This document shows, in pieces, positions 4,710-9,261 of a stretch of DNA of 9,261 bases. The notes below the pieces were generated by a model. It was not told where the DNA came from and did no database searches. It was given only the letters and a program-made list of their open reading frames with translations. Every line of letters starts with the position of its first letter. The stretch's first letter is position 1. The stretch is taken from positions 1-9,261 of the forward strand of contig CAJUFP010000149.1 of the NCBI GenBank assembly GCA_910585645.1, read 5' to 3'. Source of the DNA: an uncultured Hungatella sp. GTDB lineage: Bacteria; Bacillota; Clostridia; Lachnospirales; Lachnospiraceae. The translations under genes and the position numbers were made by a program.

Positions 4710-6422
4710 ATGAATACGATTGACGCAAAAACTCTTCAAAGGGCTTTTTTGGCGGGAGCCAAGAGCCTGGAAGCAAAAAAGGAATGGATTAACGAGCTGA
4801 ACGTGTTCCCTGTTCCGGATGGAGATACGGGCACGAACATGACCATGACCATTATGTCGGCAGCCAGGGAAGTGGCTGCCATTGAAGAGCCTACCATGGA
4901 GAACCTGGCAAAGGCCATCTCCTCCGGTTCCCTTCGGGGCGCCCGGGGCAACTCCGGCGTGATCCTGTCCCAGCTGTTTCGGGGATTTACCAAGGAGATC
5001 AAGTCCCTTGAGACCATCACCACCACCACCCTGGCCAACGCCTTTGTACGGGCCACGGAGACTGCCTACAAGGCTGTCATGAAGCCAAAGGAGGGTACGA
5101 TCCTGACGGTGGCCAAGGGCATGGCTGACAAGGCTGTGGAGCTGGTGACGGAGACCGAGGACGTGATCGAGTTTGCCCAGAAGGTTATTGCCCACGGGGA
5201 TCATGTGCTGAGCCAGACGCCGGAGATGCTTCCTATATTAAAGCAGGCCGGTGTGGTGGATTCCGGCGGTCAGGGTCTGATGCAGGTGATGAAGGGATGT
5301 CTGGACGGCCTTTTAGGCAAGGAGACAGACCTTCATGTGGAGCCCAAGGCAGAAGCCGCGCCCTCACGGACCGGGGAAAATGCGGAGCAGAGAGCGGTTC
5401 TGGAGGAGGCGGATATCAAGTTCGGCTACTGCACGGAATTTATCATCAACGTGGAGAAGGAGTACGGGGACAGACAGGAGCGGGAGTTTAAGACGTATTT
5501 GGAGTCCATTGGGGATTCCATCGTGGTGGTGTCTGACGATGATGTGGTGAAGGTTCACGTCCACACCAACGATCCGGGTCTTGCCATCCAGAAAGCCCTG
5601 ACCTTTGGCTCCCTGTCCAGGATGAAGATCGACAACATGCGGGAAGAGCATGAGGAGCGGCTGATCAAGGATTCGGAGAGAAAGGCCAGGGAACAGAAGG
5701 CTCTGGAAGCTGTGGGTGACCCGGAGGCGGCCCTAAGCCAGGGGGATGAGCAGCAGCCCAGGAAAGAGTACGGCTTTATCGCGGTGTCTATCGGCAGAGG
5801 TTTTGGGGAGATCTTCCAGGGCATTGGGGCGGACTACCTGATCGAGGGCGGCCAGACCATGAACCCCAGCACCGAGGATATGCTTAACGCCATTGACAAG
5901 GTGAACGCGGACACGATCTACATCCTTCCAAACAACAGCAACATCATCCTGGCGGCGGAGCAGGCGGCTTCCCTGGCTGAGGATAAGAATATTGTGGTGG
6001 TTCCCTCAAAGACGGTTCCCCAGGGCATCACGGCTATCATTAATTTTGTGCCTGACCTTTCGCCTCAGGAGAACAAGGAGGCCATGATGGCGGAGATGGG
6101 CCGGGTGAAGACGGGCCAGATCACGTACGCGGTGCGGGACACCGTGATCGACGACAAGGAGATCCACGCAGGCGACATCATGGGCATCGGCGACGCAGGG
6201 ATCCTGTGCGTGGGCAAGTCTGTCATGGACACGGCCCTGGATACGCTGAAAGCCATGGTGGATGAGGAGTCGGAGCTGATCACCATCTACTACGGCGTGG
6301 ATATTGAGGACGAGACGGCGGAGAAGTTTTTGGAGCGGGTGGAGGAAGCCTGGCCTCAGTGCGAGGTGGAGCTCCATGGCGGCGGACAGCCCATCTATTA
6401 CTATCTCATGTCCGTAGAGTGA
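4710..6422 (+). CDS. fakA: FakA-type fatty acid kinase, ATP-binding subunit (DAK2 plus DegV-like domain)
   Basis: A 570-residue YloV/FakA protein. In characterised species FakA phosphorylates fatty acids held by a FakB (DegV) partner, making acyl-phosphate for phospholipid synthesis; no FakB gene lies in this window. The N-terminal DhaL/DAK2 kinase domain (about 1-200) has the metal- and ATP-binding motif NVFPVPDGDTGTNM (D37, D39, N43) and SLRGARGNSGVILSQ (74-88). The middle domain holds C241, H283 and H285 (KVHVHTNDPG), matching the Cys-His-His set I recall as zinc-binding in staphylococcal FakA. The C-terminal part (about 352-570) is DegV-like. The length is normal. The start is ambiguous: the ATG at 4710 aligns with homologues but sits 14 bases from GGAGG (4691-4695), whereas a GTG at 4704 is ideally spaced and adds two residues. 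Co-transcribed with the Asp23 gene. Confidence 0.92.
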   Translation: MNTIDAKTLQRAFLAGAKSLEAKKEWINELNVFPVPDGDTGTNMTMTIMSAAREVAAIEEPTMENLAKAISSGSLRGARGNSGVILSQLFRGFTKEIKSLETITTTTLANAFVRATETAYKAVMKPKEGTILTVAKGMADKAVELVTETEDVIEFAQKVIAHGDHVLSQTPEMLPILKQAGVVDSGGQGLMQVMKGCLDGLLGKETDLHVEPKAEAAPSRTGENAEQRAVLEEADIKFGYCTEFIINVEKEYGDRQEREFKTYLESIGDSIVVVSDDDVVKVHVHTNDPGLAIQKALTFGSLSRMKIDNMREEHEERLIKDSERKAREQKALEAVGDPEAALSQGDEQQPRKEYGFIAVSIGRGFGEIFQGIGADYLIEGGQTMNPSTEDMLNAIDKVNADTIYILPNNSNIILAAEQAASLAEDKNIVVVPSKTVPQGITAIINFVPDLSPQENKEAMMAEMGRVKTGQITYAVRDTVIDDKEIHAGDIMGIGDAGILCVGKSVMDTALDTLKAMVDEESELITIYYGVDIEDETAEKFLERVEEAWPQCEVELHGGGQPIYYYLMSVE

Positions 6423-6552
6423 GCGTAAGCATCTGTTTGTCACAGGCCTCGTGAGAAGCCCAGTGACGGCAACGGAAAAGATAAGACAGGAGAAATGGCA
6501 GGGGCCGGGCCCGGGGATGGGTAAGGCCCCTTGTGTGAGGTTTGAGGATATT
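6423..6552 (+). promoter_or_regulatory. Spacer before recG with two hairpins
   Basis: This 130-base gap has no convincing promoter or terminator. It holds two hairpins. The first pairs GTCAC/GTGAC (6439-6443 with 6463-6467) and GGC/GCC (6445-6447 with 6458-6460). The second is a GC-only style stem, AGGGGCC/GGCCCCT (6500-6506 with 6525-6531), ending 12 bases before the recG ribosome binding site. Neither is followed by a U-run, so read-through from fakA into recG is likely. The hairpins may be processing or stability elements; that is inference. Confidence 0.4.
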
Positions 6553-8610
6553 ATGGAGAGAGAGCAGGAGTCGGTCCGCGCTTTAAAGGGGATCGGGGAC
6601 AAGACAGGGAAGCTGTTTGAGCGGTTGGGGATCTTTACGATCCGGGATCTGCTTACCTATTATCCCCGGGATTACCATACCTATGGGCCTCCCTCCCCTG
6701 TGGGGGAGCTAAAGCCGGATATGACGGGGGCCGCGGCGGGGATTTTGCAGAAGTCGGCGTCGGTCCGCGCTTTTCAGAACAAGAAAGTGATCACCGCCTC
6801 CTTGAGGGATCCCACAGGGTCTTTGCAGCTGACCTGGTTTAATATGCCTTTTTTGAAGAATACATTGCAGGCAGGGACGTACCACGTTTTTTACGGAAAG
6901 GTGGTTAAAAAGAACAACCGCCTGACCATGGAGCAGCCGGAGATCTTTACGAAGGAAGGCTATGAGGCCATGATGGAGTCCATGCAGCCGGTGTACGGAC
7001 AGACAAAGGGCCTGGGCAACAAGGCCATCTCAAAGGCTGTGGCCCAGGCTCTGGGCCTTAGGCAGATGGAGCGGGAGTACCTTCCGGCTTACATCCGGAA
7101 GCGGTATGAGCTGGCAGAGTACAATTTTGCCCTGGAGCACATCCATTTTCCGGAGAACCGGCAGCAGCTTTTGTTTGCCAGAAAGCGGCTGGTGTTCGAC
7201 GAGTTTTTCCTCTTTGTCCTGGCTGTGCGCAGGCTGAAGGAGAAACGGCAGGACAAAAAGAGCGCCTGGGTCATGGAACCGTCAAGGGAGGTGGAAAGGC
7301 TGATCCAGAACCTTCCCTACGACCTGACGGGAGCCCAGCAGAAAGTGTTACAGGAGGTTTTTGGGGACCTGTCGGGAGGCCTGGTGATGAACCGGCTGAT
7401 CCAGGGCGACGTGGGCTCCGGGAAGACCATTGTGGCTGTGCTGGCCCTTCTGACGGCTGCTTACAACGGCTGCCAGGGGGCGCTTATGGCTCCCACGGAG
7501 GTTCTGGCAAGACAGCACTATGAGGGCATGCGCAGCCTTTTTGCGGAACATGGGATTGACAAGGTTCCTGTGCTGATCACAGGCTCCATGACGGCAAAGG
7601 AGAAGCGGGCTGCCTATGAGAAGGTCAAAAGCCATGAGGCGGATATTATTGTGGGAACCCACGCTCTGATCCAGGATAAGGTGGTCTATGACCGGCTGGC
7701 CCTGGTGATCACGGACGAGCAGCACCGGTTCGGCGTGGGCCAGAGACAGATGCTGGGGGACAAGGGCCAGGAGCCTCATGTTATGGTCATGAGCGCCACC
7801 CCCATCCCCAGGACTCTGGCCATCATCCTGTACGGGGATCTGGATATTTCTGTGATCGATGAACTGCCGGGAGGCAGGCTGCAGGTGAAAAACTGCGTGG
7901 TAAATACAGGCTACCGGCCCAACGCCTACGCATTTATCAGGAAACAGGTGGAGCAGGGGCGCCAGGCTTATGTGATCTGCCCTATGGTGGAGTTCAGCGA
8001 GCTTATGGAGGCGGAAAATGTGGTGGACTACACAAAGACCCTTCGGGAGGCGCTGCCCGGGATCTCGGTGGACCTTCTCCACGGGAAGATGAAGGGGAAG
8101 GAGAAGAATGAGATCATGGAGCGGTTCGCGGCAGGCCAGATCCAGGTTCTGGTGTCCACCACGGTCATCGAGGTGGGGGTCAATGTGCCGAACGCCACGG
8201 TGATGATGATCGAGAATGCGGAGCGGTTCGGCCTGGCCCAGCTCCACCAGCTGCGGGGCCGGGTGGGCCGGGGGAAGCATCAGTCCTACTGCATTATGGT
8301 CAACTGCGGGGACCAGGAGGGGACGGCGGAGCGCCTGGGTATTTTAAACCGCTCCAACGACGGCTTTTACATTGCCTCGGAGGATCTGAAGCTTCGGGGC
8401 CCGGGGGATATCTTCGGCATCCGTCAGAGCGGGGACATGGAGTTTAAGCTGGCGGATATCTTTACGGACGCCAATATCTTAAAGACCGTGTCCGATGAGG
8501 TGGACCGGCTTCTTCTGGAGGACGGGGAGCTTTTGCGGGAAGAGCACCAGGAGTTAAAACGGCGCCTTTCCCGATATCTGGAGAGCAGCTATGACAGGGT
8601 GAATTTATAA
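6553..8610 (+). CDS. recG: ATP-dependent DNA helicase RecG
   Basis: A 685-residue superfamily 2 helicase that remodels stalled replication forks and Holliday junctions. An N-terminal wedge/OB domain (about 1-250) begins with the usual LKGIGDKTGKLFERLGI segment. Helicase motifs are complete: Walker A GDVGSGKT (285-292), motif Ia APTEVLA, the DEQH box (388-391) followed by RFGVGQR, SATPIPRT (414-421), the STTVIEVGV motif (535-543) and QLRGRVGRG (566-574). The C-terminal NDGFYIASEDLKLRGPGDIFGIRQSG block (602-627 region) is also typical. The length matches Bacillus RecG. I chose the ATG at 6553, which has GAGGA at 6544-6548 and starts where homologues start; the frame is open upstream to 6451 but without similarity. 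It is the third gene after Asp23 and FakA. No intrinsic terminator is obvious after it. Confidence 0.97.
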   Translation: MEREQESVRALKGIGDKTGKLFERLGIFTIRDLLTYYPRDYHTYGPPSPVGELKPDMTGAAAGILQKSASVRAFQNKKVITASLRDPTGSLQLTWFNMPFLKNTLQAGTYHVFYGKVVKKNNRLTMEQPEIFTKEGYEAMMESMQPVYGQTKGLGNKAISKAVAQALGLRQMEREYLPAYIRKRYELAEYNFALEHIHFPENRQQLLFARKRLVFDEFFLFVLAVRRLKEKRQDKKSAWVMEPSREVERLIQNLPYDLTGAQQKVLQEVFGDLSGGLVMNRLIQGDVGSGKTIVAVLALLTAAYNGCQGALMAPTEVLARQHYEGMRSLFAEHGIDKVPVLITGSMTAKEKRAAYEKVKSHEADIIVGTHALIQDKVVYDRLALVITDEQHRFGVGQRQMLGDKGQEPHVMVMSATPIPRTLAIILYGDLDISVIDELPGGRLQVKNCVVNTGYRPNAYAFIRKQVEQGRQAYVICPMVEFSELMEAENVVDYTKTLREALPGISVDLLHGKMKGKEKNEIMERFAAGQIQVLVSTTVIEVGVNVPNATVMMIENAERFGLAQLHQLRGRVGRGKHQSYCIMVNCGDQEGTAERLGILNRSNDGFYIASEDLKLRGPGDIFGIRQSGDMEFKLADIFTDANILKTVSDEVDRLLLEDGELLREEHQELKRRLSRYLESSYDRVNL

Positions 8611-8617
8611 GCTTATA
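8606..8617. repeat. Perfect 12-bp palindrome covering the recG stop codon
   Basis: TATAAGCTTATA reads identically on both strands and includes the TAA stop codon of recG (8608-8610). It could be a protein binding site, or chance in a stretch richer in A and T than the gene body. Confidence 0.4.
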
Positions 8618-8618
8618 G

Positions 8619-8709
8619 GGCAGCAGATCGGAATCGTTCAGACAGGTCTGCGTGTTTACTGCGCTGACCGTGCGAAAGCGTAATGGCAGCAGATCGGAAC
8701 CTGGACAGG
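8619..8709 (+). repeat. Diverged direct repeat in the spacer after recG
   Basis: GGCAGCAGATCGGAA occurs exactly at 8619-8633 and again at 8685-8699, 66 bases apart. The similarity continues to GACAGG at 8641-8646 and 8704-8709, where the offset has changed to 63, so the copies differ by a 3-base indel. Between and after the copies are small hairpins: CAGAC/GTCTG (8639-8643 with 8646-8650), AACCT/AGGGTT (8716-8720 with 8725-8730) and CGG/CCG (8732-8734 with 8738-8740). There is no U-run, so it is not a standard terminator. The rest of the 8611-8800 spacer shows no gene. Its role is unknown; a small RNA, a site-specific binding region or a decayed repeat are all possible. Confidence 0.6.
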
Positions 8710-8800
8710 AGACGGAACCTTCGGAGGGTTGCGGCAGCCGTATCGAAAGGACATGGAATGGGGATTTGTTAAAAAATGACATTTTACGCAGAACCTTCTA

Positions 8801-8829
8801 GTGTATTATTTTTTGTGAGGCACATAATA
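8801..8829 (+). promoter_or_regulatory. SigG-like forespore promoter of the spore protein gene
   Basis: CATAATA (8823-8829) is an exact match to the SigG -10 pattern CATnnTA. GTGTA (8801-8805), 17 bases upstream, differs by one base from the GTATA-type -35. The expected start near 8836 gives a leader of about 40 bases. Forespore expression is what this gene family requires, which supports the call. Confidence 0.6.
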
Positions 8830-8876
8830 GGAGTGTAGCAATTAACCAACACACTTAAATCAAGGAGGCGTTTATT

Positions 8877-9083
8877 ATGTCTAACAAATCTACGAACACT
8901 ACAAATGTACCTGAGGCAAGAGAGGCAATGGACAAATTCAAGATGGAGGTTGCAGGCGAGATCGGCGTACCGCTGACCAACGGCTATAACGGAAACCTGA
9001 CATCAGCGCAGAACGGTTCCGTGGGCGGTTATATGGTGAAGAAGATGATCGAGGCCCAGGAGAGACAGATGGCTGGGAAGTAA
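8877..9083 (+). CDS. Alpha/beta-type small acid-soluble spore protein
   Basis: A 68-residue DNA-binding protein that coats forespore DNA and protects it from UV and other damage, then is degraded at germination. The germination-protease recognition segment KMEVAGEIGV (22-31) is present; cleavage is expected after E24. The DNA-binding block QNGSVGGYMVKKMIE (45-59) matches the family, although the residue before QNGS is Ala rather than the usual Arg. The length is typical. The ribosome binding site AAGGAGG (8862-8868) lies 8 bases before the ATG. A SigG-like promoter precedes it and an intrinsic terminator follows, so it is a single-gene transcription unit not linked functionally to recG. Its presence shows the host forms spores. 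Confidence 0.97.
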   Translation: MSNKSTNTTNVPEAREAMDKFKMEVAGEIGVPLTNGYNGNLTSAQNGSVGGYMVKKMIEAQERQMAGK

Positions 9084-9106
9084 AATGAAATAAGATACGC
9101 AAAGGG

Positions 9107-9144
9107 AACTCCGGGCAGCTTTGGGCTGACCGGGGTTTTCTTTT
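9107..9144 (+). terminator. Rho-independent terminator of the spore protein gene
   Basis: AACTCCGG (9107-9114) pairs with CCGGGGTT (9130-9137, one G-U). An inner stem CAGC/GCTG (9116-9119 with 9125-9128) closes a 5-base loop. The tail is TTTTCTTTT (9136-9144). Confidence 0.9.
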
Positions 9145-9261
9145 GGAGGGAATTTAATTATGAGTTTCAATAGATTAGATTGTTCAAAACGCATTTCCAT
9201 GATATGATAATCCCGTCTTTAACACTTGCAAGAAACAAAAGTGGCGTTTTCCCTCGATTTT
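9145..9261. other. AT-rich right-edge stretch
   Basis: After the terminator of the spore protein gene the base composition falls visibly below that of the rest of the window. Besides the 15-codon ORF, one frame on each strand is open to the edge: + from 9174 and minus down to a TGA at 9167-9169. Neither product (29 and 31 residues visible) is recognisable. One of them may be a partial gene continuing outside, or the composition change may mark the edge of an acquired segment. Confidence 0.3.
9160..9207 (+). CDS. Possible 15-residue peptide ORF with a good ribosome binding site
   Basis: GGAGGG (9145-9150) lies 9 bases before an ATG that opens MSFNRLDCSKRISMI and stops at TGA (9205-9207). The spacing and strength are as good as for the real genes in this window. 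I do not recognise the peptide. It could be a leader peptide of a gene beyond the right edge, the 5' end of a frameshifted gene, or chance. In the +1 shifted frame the + strand stays open from 9174 to the window end. Confidence 0.25.
   Translation: MSFNRLDCSKRISMI

Noticed and set aside
6451..6552. N-terminal extension of RecG to 6451
   Set aside because: The extra 34 residues have no similarity to RecG and span a GC-rich hairpin; the ATG at 6553 fits homologues.
6006..6602. 198-codon minus-strand frame across the end of fakA and start of recG
   Set aside because: It is antisense to the conserved FakA C-terminus, has no family resemblance and no initiation signal.
7348..8280. 310-codon minus-strand frame inside recG
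   Set aside because: It is fully antisense to conserved RecG helicase motifs, His/Leu/Pro-rich, with no ribosome binding site; a codon-bias shadow.
8776..8838. 20-residue ORF upstream of the spore protein gene
   Set aside because: It has no convincing ribosome binding site and runs through the SigG-like promoter.
1..9261. CRISPR array, insertion sequence, tRNA or rRNA genes
   Set aside because: No regularly spaced repeats, transposase motifs, terminal inverted repeats, tRNA cloverleaf or rRNA-like sequence was seen on either strand.

Overview
The window looks like a chromosomal segment of a spore-forming, fairly GC-rich member of the Clostridia, most likely Lachnospiraceae (for example an Enterocloster, Hungatella or Clostridium symbiosum-type organism). 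The grounds are a small acid-soluble spore protein behind a SigG-like promoter, strong AAGGAGG-type ribosome binding sites, a Thr/Glu/Ala-rich lipoprotein linker style common in that family, and the Firmicute gene neighbourhood rpmB / Asp23 (YloU) / DAK (YloV, FakA) / recG. The genus call is inference.

Layout. Positions 1-164 carry no supportable gene. A bidirectional hairpin terminator (152-199) overlaps the 3' end of a leftward two-component operon: response regulator (2320-1628) then sensor histidine kinase (1631-165), coupled by a 4-base ATGA overlap. Diverging from it across 219 bases is a rightward lipoprotein gene (2540-3670). It encodes two tandem copies of a domain whose end resembles that of FMN-binding domains. 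This gene ends in a strong terminator (3681-3731) and converges on rpmB (4029-3844, leftward), which has its own terminator (3795-3828).

Across a 304-base gap holding two back-to-back promoters, rpmB diverges from a rightward cluster: Asp23-family protein (4334-4690), FakA-type DAK/DegV protein (4710-6422) and the RecG helicase (6553-8610). The Asp23 gene has an unusually long, hairpin-rich leader of about 158 bases. A 266-base spacer after recG contains a 12-bp palindrome on the stop codon, a diverged direct repeat and a SigG-like promoter for an alpha/beta-type spore protein gene (8877-9083), which has a clear terminator (9107-9144). The last ~115 bases are AT-rich and hold only a 15-codon ORF with a good ribosome binding site.

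How the parts work together. The response regulator and kinase should form an envelope-sensing OmpR/EnvZ-type pair; the divergent lipoprotein is its most obvious candidate target or sensing partner, which is inference. The Asp23/FakA pair points to exogenous fatty-acid phosphorylation and envelope or stress functions; RecG is DNA repair and fork remodelling; L28 is ribosomal. Most of the window is ordinary housekeeping. The less ordinary parts are the duplicated lipoprotein domain, the structured Asp23 leader, the recG-to-spore-protein spacer and the AT-rich right edge. I found no CRISPR array, transposase, tRNA or rRNA.
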